Shown piece by piece: positions 9,301-18,359 of a stretch of DNA of 64,000 nt. A program made the translations under genes and the position numbers. The notes beneath the pieces were generated by a model. It made no database searches. It saw only the letters and a program-made list of their open reading frames with translations, and was not told the origin of the DNA. Within the stretch, counting starts at the first letter, position 1. Every line of letters begins with the position of its first letter. This DNA comes from Allobosea sp. (lineage in GTDB: Bacteria; Pseudomonadota; Alphaproteobacteria; Rhizobiales; Beijerinckiaceae): NCBI RefSeq assembly GCF_017308075.1, contig NZ_JAFKFX010000023.1, positions 310,001 to 374,000 of the forward strand, in the 5' to 3' direction.

Positions 9301-9850
9301 GGCGCAGCTCAGCCTCGTGCCGGCGGCTGTGCAGGCCGGCGATGCCGGCGGCATCCTCCAGGATGCGCCGGCGCGATTGCGGCTTGGCGGCGATGATCTC
9401 GCTGATCTGGCCCTGGCGCACCAACGCCGGCGAGCGCGCGCCGGTGGCGGCGTCGGCGAAGAGCAGCTGGACGTCGCGGGCGCGGACCTCCTTGCCGTTG
9501 ACGCGATAGGTCGAGCCTTCCTCGCGCTCGATCCGGCGCGTCACCTCCAGCACCTCGGCATCGTTGAAGGCAGCCGGGGCCTTGCGGTCGCTGTTGTCGA
9601 GGGTGAGGGCGACCTCGGCCATGTTCCGCGCCGGCCGCTCCGAGGAGCCGGCGAAGATCACGTCGTCCATGCCCGAGCCGCGCATGTTCTTGAACGAGCT
9701 TTCGCCCATCACCCAGCGCAGGGCTTCGACGAGATTGGACTTGCCGCAACCATTGGGCCCGACGATCCCGGTCAGCCCGGGCTCGATCGGGAATTCCGTC
9801 GGCTCGACGAAGGTCTTGAAGCCGGCGAGCTTGAGGCGCGTCAGATGCAT
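6395..9850 (-). CDS. smc: Chromosome segregation protein SMC
   Basis: 1151 residues, the usual SMC size. The N-terminal ATPase half has Walker A GPNGCGKS at 31-38. Two long coiled coils rich in Arg, Ala and Glu flank a hinge near the middle (GGRWPAILDVITVAKGYEAA). The C-terminal half has the ABC signature LLSGGEQALTATAL and Walker B ICVLDEVDAPLDD. SMC with ScpAB organises and resolves sister chromosomes. It follows the DsbA-like gene by 27 bases; the DUF721-dsbA-smc order is a recurrent alphaproteobacterial arrangement (recalled, not checked). Confidence 0.97.
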   Translation of the reverse strand: MHLTRLKLAGFKTFVEPTEFPIEPGLTGIVGPNGCGKSNLVEALRWVMGESSFKNMRGSGMDDVIFAGSSERPARNMAEVALTLDNSDRKAPAAFNDAEVLEVTRRIEREEGSTYRVNGKEVRARDVQLLFADAATGARSPALVRQGQISEIIAAKPQSRRRILEDAAGIAGLHSRRHEAELRLRGAEDNLTRLEDVLAAIDGQVDALQRQARQASRYRSLAADIRRAEAVLALIAHGEAREQDALAERALEAAVREVAMRTGAQAEASRLQAIAARALPQLRENEAAAAAALVRLKRGLDELEAENRRARQRSEELGRRLTELQADLARQENLGRDASQSLARLSEEDEALRRETEAAATAGPSAASGLAAAEMRLSAAEAEHAAVQQRLSELTARRGALERTIREAREREARHATERDRLLRDQAALDQDGTAVTLEGLRREVAAGETAMRAADRAASTARAALAAARDEETRLRTPLAEADRAAQRLDTETRTLQKLLAPASGGRWPAILDVITVAKGYEAALAAALGDDLDASADPAAPAHWDDTGAGDSDPPLPEGAESLGRHVRGPAALLRRLRQIGLVSRSDGARLRASLLPGQRLVSREGDVWRWDGLTSAAEAPSPAARRLSEKNRLGDLEIAAQRAREAVEQARSGLDTATERARTASQAETKALESVREARRRLDQSRERTAAAERKAGETASRRSALTEAIDRLGQNIGDVGAQAEAAAKDLAALAPAVELENTLLTVRAELAERRGAATEARALVQTQGREAELRSRRREAIAQDIRAWRERAGASEQTAAETRSRIATTTAERQTLLDAPDTFLVERRRLLAGIESAEQARKAEADALATGESALAEADRQARAALEGLAGAREGRASAEARLEAARQRLAGLVRQIVESLDTDIAGLRGLAGLAPGAALPEFEATERRLSALKAERERLGAVNLRAEDELSEVQGKRSGLASERDDLTEAIRRLRQAIGALNREGRERLLAAFEVVNGHFQQLFGVLFGGGKAELSLVDSEDPLEAGLEIIARPPGKKPQVMTLLSGGEQALTATALIFAVFLTNPSPICVLDEVDAPLDDANVERYCDLLDEMARNTATRFILITHNPITMARMDRLFGVTMAERGVSQMVSVDLDTAERIREAV

Positions 9851-9877
9851 CGGCGCGCCTCAGGCATTGCCGCGGGA

Positions 9878-10495
9878 TCAGCTGCCGAGCAGCGGCTCGA
9901 TGATCTTCTCGAATTCAGCGATGCTGAGTGCACCGGAACGCTTCTGCCCGTTGATGAAGAAGGTCGGCGTGGAGTCGACGCCGGCCTTGGCGCCGCCATC
10001 CTTCACCTGATTGATGGCTTCGTAAATGTCCTGGCGCTTCAGGCAGGCCTCGAACGATTCCTGGGTGAAACCGGCCTGCTTGACCATGTTCGACAGCGCG
10101 TCGACCGGCTTGTCGGTGAAGGCCCAGTTGCGCTGCTGGGCGAACAGCAGATCGGTCATCGGGTAATATTTGTCGTTGCCGTTGCAGCGCGCCAGCATGA
10201 AGCCGGCGGTGGCGAGCGGATCGAGCGGGAATTCGCGCAGGACGAAGCGCACTTTGCCGGTGTCGATATATTTGGACTTCAGGGCCGGCCAGGTGTCGCG
10301 ATGGAAGGTGGCGCAATGGCCGCAGGTCAGCGACGCGTATTCGATGATCGTGACCTTGGCGTCGGGCTTGCCGAGCCAGACATCGCCGAGGGGGCCAGCG
10401 ACACCGATGTCCTGCGCCTGCGCGCTATGGACGGACAGAAGGGGAGAAAGGGCCAAGGCGGCGGTGCCGAGCATCACTTGGCGGCGGCTGGTCAT
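9878..10495 (-). CDS. DsbA-family thiol:disulfide oxidoreductase, exported
   Basis: 205 residues from the ATG at 10495. The start MTSRRQVMLGTAALALSPLL resembles a twin-arginine signal (SRRQVM) and is followed by an AQA cleavage site. The thioredoxin-fold active site is CGHC (58-61), and the cis-proline loop is DSTPTFFING. Proteins of this type oxidise cysteines of exported proteins. The much longer open frame upstream to 10669 has no homologous content. It is co-directional with DUF721 upstream and smc downstream. Confidence 0.9.
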   Translation of the reverse strand: MTSRRQVMLGTAALALSPLLSVHSAQAQDIGVAGPLGDVWLGKPDAKVTIIEYASLTCGHCATFHRDTWPALKSKYIDTGKVRFVLREFPLDPLATAGFMLARCNGNDKYYPMTDLLFAQQRNWAFTDKPVDALSNMVKQAGFTQESFEACLKRQDIYEAINQVKDGGAKAGVDSTPTFFINGQKRSGALSIAEFEKIIEPLLGS

Positions 10496-10583
10496 GGGCA
10501 GTTCCTTGATGGCGATGTCAGGTTGCGGACCATAATGGCCGCGAGGATTGTGGCAAGATCGGTTCGGGTCACTGCTGCGCCAC

Positions 10584-11111
10584 TCACGAAGCCGTGTCGT
10601 CGCGGGCGTCCCGGCGCCGCTGGGCGATGCCCTGTCCCAGCCGGGCCAGGGCATCGCGCAGGCCGGCATCCTCGACCTGGGCCACCTGGGCCGCGATCCG
10701 GGCGAGTGTGGCCGCGTCCGGCGGGGCCGGAGGCAGGGGGCGGGGCGGCGGCGCGACCGGGCCCTGCTTGAGCACGAGCTTGCCGACGGCGCGCCAGCCG
10801 AGATGGGTGTTGACCCGCTCCAGCACCAGCGGCCCGAGTTGCTGCATCTCCAGTGCGAAGGCGCTCTCGACGCGCACCACCAGCGTCGCCGGATCGGCGG
10901 TCTCGCCGGGCGCGTTGCGCCGGCGCGGCCAGTCGATCTTGAGCGGTCGCGTCCGCTCGGCCAGGCGCTCGCCGACGATCTCCGGCCAGTAGGTCACGAC
11001 CGAACGCCCGGCGAAGCCCTGCGCGGCCAGCGCCGGGGCGAGGCAGTCATCGATCAGTTCGGCGAGGGGTTTTGCGGCCATCCGCCATTTTGCGCGAGCA
11101 GCCGGGGGCAT
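10584..11111 (-). CDS. DUF721 (DciA-like) protein
   Basis: About 175 residues from the ATG at 11111, or 165 from the ATG at 11081 (MAAKPLAELID). The N-terminal domain (to about residue 110) has the DUF721 pattern: a helical start, then TYWPEIVGERLAERTRPLKI and VRVESAFALEMQQLGPLVLERV. A Pro-rich linker and an Ala/Arg-rich tail follow. Some DUF721 proteins (DciA) load the replicative helicase. Whether this one does cannot be told from sequence alone. It heads the DUF721-dsbA-smc set. Confidence 0.8.
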   Translation of the reverse strand: MPPAARAKWRMAAKPLAELIDDCLAPALAAQGFAGRSVVTYWPEIVGERLAERTRPLKIDWPRRRNAPGETADPATLVVRVESAFALEMQQLGPLVLERVNTHLGWRAVGKLVLKQGPVAPPPRPLPPAPPDAATLARIAAQVAQVEDAGLRDALARLGQGIAQRRRDARDDTAS

Positions 11112-11402
11112 GGCAAGCCGATCCGGTCGATCACCCGCAAGCATCGGGCAGGTCGGGACGGCAGTATCGGGGGCAGGGGGTATGCCGGTAGATGCGTCAA
11201 CGGCCGCCGCCCGGAAGCGGGCAGGTGTGGGCTGGGAGAGGGCCGCGGCCCCGGAGCGTCTGCCATTAAAGGTGGATTTACCGACCCTTCGTTTTTTCTC
11301 CGTGCTTTCGGACGCCTTCGCGCCTCCGTCCCGTGCCATTCACCGTTGTTGCAGATGTTGTCCTTAGGAAATGGCCGTGCATCAAACACGGAGAAAAATC
11401 GT

Positions 11403-12503
11403 ATGCGCCCTTGGGTTCGAGGCCTCGCCAAGCGGGCCACCGCGGTGGTCCTGGCAGGCTGGGCGGCTGGCGTCATGCCGGCTCAGGCCTGCACCAATAT
11501 CTTGCTGATGGCGGCTGACGGAACGCCGGTCTACGGCCGCACGCTGGAATACGCGCTCGAAACCCAGTCCGACGTCGTCGTCGTGCCGCGCAACCACCAA
11601 TTCGTCGGAACCCGCCCGAACAACGTACCGGGCGCCAAATGGACCTCGCGCTACGCTTTCGTCGGCGTCATGAGCTTCGGCCAGCCTTTCGTCTCTGACG
11701 GCATGAACGAGAAGGGGCTCGCTGGCGGCGCCCTCTATTTCCCCGATTTCGCCAGCTATACTCCGCCGGCCAAGGCCGACCCGAATACTGCGCTCGCGCC
11801 ATGGGAGTTCCTGAGCTGGGTCCTGTCGAATTTCGCGACCGTCGCCGAGGTCAAGGCCGCGCTCGACAAGGCGGTGATCGTCGATCTGCCGGCGCCGATG
11901 GTGAACTTCACGCTGCCCTTCCATTTCCCGATCCATGACGCGACCGGCGCCTCGATCGTGATCGAGCCGATCGACGGGAAGCTGAAAGTCTACGACAACC
12001 CAATGGGTGTCCTGACCAATTCCCCGCCCTTCGACTGGCACCTCAACAACATCCGCAACTACGTGAAAATGTCGCCGGTCGCGGCCGATCCGTTGAAGAT
12101 CGGCGGAAAGACCTTCGAGCCGTTCGGCCAGGGCTCGGGCCTGCTCGGCATCCCCGGCGATCCGACGCCGCCTTCGCGCTTCATCCGCGCCCTCGGCTAT
12201 GCCGCTTCCGCCAAGCAGCAGCCCGACGGCCCGCAGACCGTGCGCCTGGTCGAGCACATCATGAACAATTTCGACATCCCGATCGGCTTCATCGATTCGG
12301 CCGCGAAGGGTGGCGAGCTCGAATACACGCAGTGGACTTCGGTCGCCGACCTGCGCGCCAAGAAGTACTACATCAAGGGCTACCGGGATCAGGTTCTGCG
12401 GATGGTCGATCTCAGCAGCTTCGATCTCGATGCCAAGGGGCTGCGCGTCGCGCCGTTCAAGATCAACCTGACGCCGCCGCCGCTGGAATTCGCCAAGCCC
12501 TGA
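11403..12503 (+). CDS. Choloylglycine hydrolase / penicillin V acylase-family enzyme, exported
   Basis: 366 residues. A signal peptide ends in PAQA and the next residue is Cys30 of ACTNILLMAADGTPVYGRTL. In this Ntn-hydrolase family the cysteine becomes the N-terminal nucleophile once the leader is removed. The family includes bile-salt hydrolases, penicillin V acylases and Gram-negative members that cleave acyl-homoserine lactones. The open frame extends far upstream, but only the ATG at 11403 gives the leader plus Cys layout. It stands alone, between the divergent DUF721 set and the convergent MetA-like gene. The substrate is not predictable. Confidence 0.88.
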   Translation: MRPWVRGLAKRATAVVLAGWAAGVMPAQACTNILLMAADGTPVYGRTLEYALETQSDVVVVPRNHQFVGTRPNNVPGAKWTSRYAFVGVMSFGQPFVSDGMNEKGLAGGALYFPDFASYTPPAKADPNTALAPWEFLSWVLSNFATVAEVKAALDKAVIVDLPAPMVNFTLPFHFPIHDATGASIVIEPIDGKLKVYDNPMGVLTNSPPFDWHLNNIRNYVKMSPVAADPLKIGGKTFEPFGQGSGLLGIPGDPTPPSRFIRALGYAASAKQQPDGPQTVRLVEHIMNNFDIPIGFIDSAAKGGELEYTQWTSVADLRAKKYYIKGYRDQVLRMVDLSSFDLDAKGLRVAPFKINLTPPPLEFAKP

Positions 12504-12563
12504 CCTGGCGTATCGGTTCCGGGCGCGACATTACCCGTGGGCCCGGAGTCAAACTGAAGTTCT

Positions 12564-12598
12564 GAACGGCCGCGCCGGTTCTGCCAGCGCGGCCGTTC
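12564..12598. terminator. Bidirectional terminator between two convergent genes
   Basis: A 12-bp perfect stem (GAACGGCCGCGC at 12564-12575, complement at 12587-12598) with an 11-nt loop. It sits midway between the hydrolase stop (12503) and the MetA-like stop (12608). Confidence 0.75.
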
Positions 12599-12607
12599 GT
12601 CAATCGC

Positions 12608-13615
12608 TCATCGCGCCGCTGACAGGGGGAGCGAGACCGTGAGCAGTCCCACGGTTCCGCGCGCCCGGTTCTCGACGCTGAATTCGCGCAGCACCTTGCT
12701 GCGGGTGGAGATCGGCGTCTCGCCGAGCTGGAAATTATAGGCGACCGTTCCGCCCAGGGCGGTGGTTCGGCCCTTGTACGGACCGAGCTGCGCACCGGCG
12801 CCGCTGTCGCCCGTGACCTGCTGGTAGTGATAGCCAATAACGCCTGCCGAAAGCGCGCTGGTGAGGGCCTTCGAGGCCGCCCATTCGACATGGAACTCGG
12901 TTCCTGTCCGGTAGTCTGTCGCGCGGTTCGTGCCGTTGAAGGTCACGCCGACGGCCGTGGAAAGGTCGATGCCCGTCTCGGGATCGAACCAGGTCAGGGC
13001 GCCGGAAAGATCACTCGCCCAGCGGTGGAAGGCGAGGTTGGCGAGCTGTCCGTCGCGATAATCGCCAGCCGGGGCATTGACCAGCGCGGTCGTGCTCCAA
13101 TGGAATTTGCCGGAATGCCAGCCCAGAGTGGCGGACAGGACGGGATCGCCGACCATGGTTGCCGTGTCGCGTAGCGAGCTCCCGATGATGGTCCTCGTAC
13201 GCGGCGAATCGATCTCGACGCCGGCCGAGACCGCGACGCGCCCGACGGGTAGGACGGCACCGACCGCGAAATTGCCGCCGAAAAACTCCCAGGGCGTCAC
13301 CCAGGTCCCGTTCAGAAAGTCGGCGCGGGCCTGGCTGCGCACGTTCGCGATCACTCGGCCGCCCGCCGGAAGCGACTTCCGGGCATCGAGCTTGGCGTCG
13401 TAGGAATAGGTATCGCTCTCGAAATAGAAGCCGGGCGGTGGGAGGTACCCCGCCATCGGTCCGCGGCCTCCGAGCAGATAGAAGCCCGTGCCGTTCTCCG
13501 CCGCCCGTGCCGCATCAGGGGCCAGCGCACCACAAGCGGCGACACCCAGCACGGCAAGCGCCTGCGCCATCCGCAACCCGGACGGTTGCCGCCGGGCTCC
13601 TCTTCGCCGAAACAT
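12608..13615 (-). CDS. Transporter of the SphA/MetA phenol-degradation family (outer membrane)
   Basis: About 335 residues from the ATG at 13615, or 320 from the ATG at 13570. The start contains a secretion signal (MAQALAVLGVAACGALAPDA then ARAAENG). The remainder alternates short amphipathic strands rich in Gly, Thr and aromatic residues, as in a beta-barrel, and opens with GTGFYLLGGRGPMAGYLPPP, characteristic of the COG4313/MetA_phenol_deg family. Members are outer-membrane proteins found in aromatic-compound pathways, but no such pathway is present here. Function is therefore inferred by family only. Confidence 0.78.
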   Translation of the reverse strand: MFRRRGARRQPSGLRMAQALAVLGVAACGALAPDAARAAENGTGFYLLGGRGPMAGYLPPPGFYFESDTYSYDAKLDARKSLPAGGRVIANVRSQARADFLNGTWVTPWEFFGGNFAVGAVLPVGRVAVSAGVEIDSPRTRTIIGSSLRDTATMVGDPVLSATLGWHSGKFHWSTTALVNAPAGDYRDGQLANLAFHRWASDLSGALTWFDPETGIDLSTAVGVTFNGTNRATDYRTGTEFHVEWAASKALTSALSAGVIGYHYQQVTGDSGAGAQLGPYKGRTTALGGTVAYNFQLGETPISTRSKVLREFSVENRARGTVGLLTVSLPLSAAR

Positions 13616-13745
13616 CCCCGTAGCCCCTGATCGCAACGTCGCCGTTGCCTCGGCGAATCGTTGTCGCGACGCTACTGGCTGAGACTTGCAGAAACCAGCG
13701 CGCGCCAGGCGTCGCACACGTGTTTCCGCAAGGTCGGGCGCTGCC

Positions 13746-14546
13746 TTAGGGAGCGATGCCGCGGCAGGCCCAGGCGGTGGCCGCGAAGGAGCGCGCGCCG
13801 TCCGGCTTTCCGGCTTCATAGGCGGCCCTGACGGCCTGGTTGAGCGTCGTCCGGCGCGTCTCATCGAGCCCCGCGACATATTTGCCGATCGGTCCCTCGC
13901 CGGCCGAGATCGGCTCCCAGTAATCGGCGAAATTCTCGTAGTCCATCCGGATCGTCAGTGCGCTTTCCGTGACGTCGCGCAGGCCCCGGGCGACGAAGCT
14001 CCGGCGCATCTCGCCGGGCCCGGTCATCGGCTGGAAGCAGTAGCGGCTGCGCGGTGCTTGCGCCTCCTCGTCGAGGGCCGCCGCCGTATCCCAGAGCATG
14101 CGCATGCCCGACATCCCACCGAAATGGTCCCAGACCGCTGCGGCGACCACGCCGCCGGAGCGTACGACCCGGCGCATCTCGGCCACCGCCTTGTCGGCCT
14201 CGGGCACGAAATGCAGCACCAGCAGCGAGAGCGCTCGGTCGAAGCGCCCATCCTCGAAGGGAATGGCCGTGGCGTCGCCTTGCCGGATCGTGACGCGCGC
14301 GTCGCGATTGCGCTGCTGCGCCTCCTCGACGAAGACCGGCGAGAAGTCGATCGCCGCGATCTCGCCGATCGCGGCCGCCTGCGGCAGCGCGAAGGTCAGG
14401 CTGCCGGTGCCGCAGCCGACATCGATGACCCGCTCGCCATCCTCGAGACCGGCGAAACGGATGAAGGGCTCTGCAAGCAAGCGACTCCAGCGGCCCATGA
14501 GGCGCTCGTAGCCGGCGGCGCTGCGGACATTGAAGCTCGACGACAT
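13746..14546 (-). CDS. Class I SAM-dependent methyltransferase
   Basis: 266 residues of the UbiE/Methyltransf_11 type. Motif I is VIDVGCGTGSLTFALP (about 41-56), the acidic residue after strand 2 is in AAIDFSP, and motif post-II is QGDATAIPFEDGRFD. The substrate is unknown. The gene is divergent from mutY across 208 bases. The stop at 13746 is 130 bases from the MetA-like start, so the two could be co-transcribed. Confidence 0.88.
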   Translation of the reverse strand: MSSSFNVRSAAGYERLMGRWSRLLAEPFIRFAGLEDGERVIDVGCGTGSLTFALPQAAAIGEIAAIDFSPVFVEEAQQRNRDARVTIRQGDATAIPFEDGRFDRALSLLVLHFVPEADKAVAEMRRVVRSGGVVAAAVWDHFGGMSGMRMLWDTAAALDEEAQAPRSRYCFQPMTGPGEMRRSFVARGLRDVTESALTIRMDYENFADYWEPISAGEGPIGKYVAGLDETRRTTLNQAVRAAYEAGKPDGARSFAATAWACRGIAP

Positions 14547-14754
14547 CGTGCTGCTCCCTGCTCGCCCGGAAGCCCCGCTGCCGGTTCCGTGCCGCGGCGC
14601 GCAGCCGGCGGCGGGCGTCGGCGCACCCTTCGGAACCGGAGCGGGAGATTTTACCAGTCCGGGCGCCGGCGCAATGCGTCTTCGCTGGCAATTCAGGCTG
14701 AGGCGGATCGGTGCGCGCTCTTGCGGCCCGCCCGGCGCGCGTTAAACCGGGACC

Positions 14755-15822
14755 ATGGACGCCATCGTTCGCCAGCCCGACGCCGCCGACCTTCTCGCCT
14801 GGTATGACCGGCATCGCCGGGTGCTGCCCTGGCGCGCCTTGCCGGGTGAGCAGGCCGACCCCTACCGGGTCTGGGCCTCCGAGATCATGCTGCAGCAGAC
14901 CACCATCACGGCGGTGAAGCCCTATTTCGAGCGCTTCATGGCGCGTTTTCCGACTGTCGAGGCACTGGCCCAGGCGCCGTCGGACAGCGTGATGCAGGCC
15001 TGGGCGGGCCTCGGCTACTATTCCCGCGCCCGCAACCTGCATGCCTGTGCCAAGGTCGTGGCCAGCCAACATGGCGGCCGTTTCCCCGACACCGAGGAAG
15101 GCCTGCGCGAATTGCCCGGCATCGGCGCCTATACGGCCGGCGCCGTGGCCGCGATCGCCTTCGACCGGCCGGCAGCGGCCGTCGACGGCAATGTCGAGCG
15201 AGTGATGACCCGGCTCTTCGCGATCGAGGAGGAGATGCCCGGCGCCAAGCCGCTGGTCCGCGGGCGCGTGCTGGCGCTGATGCCGGATCGTCCCGGCGAT
15301 TTCGCGCAAGCCCTGATGGATCTCGGCGCGACGATCTGCACGCCGCGCTCACCAGCCTGCGGGCTCTGCCCCTGGCGCGAGCCCTGCCGGGCCCGCATCG
15401 CCGGCACGCAGGAGACCTACCCGCGCAAGGCGGCGAAGAAGACCGGCAAGACCCGCTATGGCGCGGCCTTCGTCGCGCGGCGCGAGGATGGCGCCGTGCT
15501 GGTGCGCACCCGTCCGGTCAAGGGGTTGCTCGGCGGCATGGTCGAGGTTCCCGGAGGCGAGTGGCGGGCCGACTATCCGCTCGGCGAGGCTTTGCGCGAT
15601 GCGCCCCTGGCCGCGCAATGGCGCCGGCTGATGGTACCGGTGCGGCACGTCTTCACGCATTTCCCGCTGGAGCTGACGGTCTTCGTCGCCGCGCTGCCAT
15701 TGGACGCGCAGGCGCCCGATGGCATGCGCTTCACCCCCTTCGCGAGGTTGCGGGAGGAAGCCTTTCCGAGCGTCTTCCTCAAGGCGCTCGAAGCCGGGCT
15801 GGAGGCGCTGCAGCGACGTTGA
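14755..15822 (+). CDS. mutY: A/G-specific adenine glycosylase MutY
   Basis: 355 residues. The HhH-GPD domain contains the catalytic Glu in SEIMLQQTT and the catalytic Asp in VDGNVERVMTR after the ELPGIGAYTAGAV hairpin. The 4Fe-4S ligands follow as C-x6-C-x2-C-x5-C (CTPRSPACGLCPWREPC). A NUDIX-like C-terminal domain (GLLGGMVEVPGGEW, then HVFTHFPLEL) recognises 8-oxoG. The enzyme removes adenine mispaired with 8-oxoguanine. The start codon at 14755 is the first plausible one. Confidence 0.97.
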   Translation: MDAIVRQPDAADLLAWYDRHRRVLPWRALPGEQADPYRVWASEIMLQQTTITAVKPYFERFMARFPTVEALAQAPSDSVMQAWAGLGYYSRARNLHACAKVVASQHGGRFPDTEEGLRELPGIGAYTAGAVAAIAFDRPAAAVDGNVERVMTRLFAIEEEMPGAKPLVRGRVLALMPDRPGDFAQALMDLGATICTPRSPACGLCPWREPCRARIAGTQETYPRKAAKKTGKTRYGAAFVARREDGAVLVRTRPVKGLLGGMVEVPGGEWRADYPLGEALRDAPLAAQWRRLMVPVRHVFTHFPLELTVFVAALPLDAQAPDGMRFTPFARLREEAFPSVFLKALEAGLEALQRR

Positions 15823-15939
15823 CGGCATGGAAGGCCGGTGGCCTGTCCCGTCACCACATGTTCTAATCCCGGTGCCGGCATTGCTGCCGCAGGACGAAGC
15901 GCGCCATCTGGCTGGCCGCACGAATTGCCAGAGGCCGCG

Positions 15940-16194
15940 ATGACCGAAGCCGAGCAACCGATCGCCGGGCCCGAGCTTCACAGCGAGATCACCTGCCCGG
16001 AGTGCGGACACCGCAAACGCGAGGCGATGCCAGAAGGCGCCTGCCAGTTCTTCTATGAATGCGAGTGGTGTGGCAGCGTGCTGCGGCCGAAACCGGGCGA
16101 TTGCTGCGTGTTCTGCTCTTACGGCTCGGTGCCCTGTCCGCCGATCCAGCGCGATGGGCGGTCATCCGGCGCAGGCGGTTGCTGCGCCGGATGA
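15940..16194 (+). CDS. Small GDCC-type Cys-rich zinc-ribbon protein
   Basis: 84 residues from the ATG at 15940. Ten or more cysteines: a ribbon with CPECGH and CEWCGS, then GDCCVFCSYGSVPCPPIQ and a C-terminal GGCC. The GDCCVxC signature matches a widespread family that, as I recall, is annotated as a (seleno)protein because some members carry selenocysteine in this motif. Here all positions are cysteine codons. Members are often near metal or mercury genes; here the neighbours are mutY and ccrM. The upstream extension of the frame to 15838 has no family similarity. Function unknown; metal binding or redox chemistry is inferred. Confidence 0.8.
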   Translation: MTEAEQPIAGPELHSEITCPECGHRKREAMPEGACQFFYECEWCGSVLRPKPGDCCVFCSYGSVPCPPIQRDGRSSGAGGCCAG

Positions 16195-16206
16195 TAATTC
16201 AGTCCG

Positions 16207-17439
<1,233 letters not shown>

Positions 17440-17543
17440 TCATGATCTTGGGCCGGTCAGGGTAAAGACCGGGTTTCCGGCTTGAAAAAAATGCGTCCCA
17501 TTCTGGGGCTGCAAGATTTGCCTAGTCCGTTGAATATGTTGAT

Positions 17544-17580
17544 GAATCGGTAACGGAAGTTAAGGAAGGGTAAGCGGTGC
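17544..17580 (-). promoter_or_regulatory. Helically phased TAA-containing decamers and a GANTC site upstream of ccrM
   Basis: On the plus strand GTAA, TTAA and GTAA begin at 17550, 17560 and 17570, exactly one helical turn apart, each followed by a G/A-rich tail. A GAATC site is at 17544-17548. The TTAA cores resemble CtrA half-sites, but the spacing is 10 rather than the canonical 11, so CtrA binding is only a suggestion. Confidence 0.35.
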
Positions 17581-17666
17581 CTGCCTGCCGTTGCGGCAGT
17601 TTGGAAAGCCGCTTCGCTTGCCGTCGCGTGCCGATCGAGAGATCGGATTTCGCCTGGACGCAGGCG

Positions 17667-18278
17667 TCAACGCGTCCAGACGCCCTTCACCGGTGCGAAG
17701 GAGTAGCGATGCGCCGGGCAGGGGCCGTGCTCCTTGATCGCGGCGCGGTGCTTCGCGGTGCCGTAGCCGGCATGACAGGCGAAGCCATAAGCCGGATAGC
17801 GCTGGCCGAGCCGTGCCATCATGCGGTCGCGCGTCACCTTGGCGATGATCGAGGCGGCGGCGATCGAGCAGACCAGGGCATCGCCGCCGATGATCGCCTC
17901 GCAGGGGCAGGGCAGTGCCGGCGGGTCATTACCGTCGACGAGGACGAGGCCGGGCGCGAGCGACAGGGCCGCAACCGAGCGTCCCATCGCCAGCAGCGTC
18001 GCCTGCCGGATGTTCAGCCGATCGATCTCGATTGCCGAGGCGCTGCCGATGCCGACGGCGAGCGCCTGCTGGAGGATGGTGTCGAACAGCACCTCGCGCC
18101 GCGGGGCGCTGAGCAGCTTCGAATCGGCGAGCCGGTCCGGGATCGCCTGCGGATCGAGAATGACCGCTGCCGCCACGACCGGGCCGGCGAGCGGACCGCG
18201 GCCGACCTCGTCGACGCCGGCGACGAGTTGGCATCCCTGCGCGATGGCGCGCGCCTCATGGCTGAAATCGGCGAACAT
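17667..18278 (-). CDS. rnhB: Ribonuclease HII
   Basis: 203 residues. The N-terminal [19 protein letters not shown] supplies the first two acidic residues, LADSKLL follows, and VLVDGN and the [20 protein letters not shown] segment supply the remaining catalytic and substrate-recognition parts. The enzyme nicks RNA-DNA hybrids and misincorporated ribonucleotides. The ATG at 18278 fits the family length. It is upstream of ccrM on the same strand with about 340 bases between the coding regions, most of which look regulatory. Confidence 0.95.
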   Translation of the reverse strand: MFADFSHEARAIAQGCQLVAGVDEVGRGPLAGPVVAAAVILDPQAIPDRLADSKLLSAPRREVLFDTILQQALAVGIGSASAIEIDRLNIRQATLLAMGRSVAALSLAPGLVLVDGNDPPALPCPCEAIIGGDALVCSIAAASIIAKVTRDRMMARLGQRYPAYGFACHAGYGTAKHRAAIKEHGPCPAHRYSFAPVKGVWTR

Positions 18279-18359
18279 GGCGGCAGCCTATGCCAGATCG
18301 CGCCGCTGCGGTCTGCCCTGACGAGGCCGGCTTCCACAGTGCAGCACCGGCCGGCTTCG

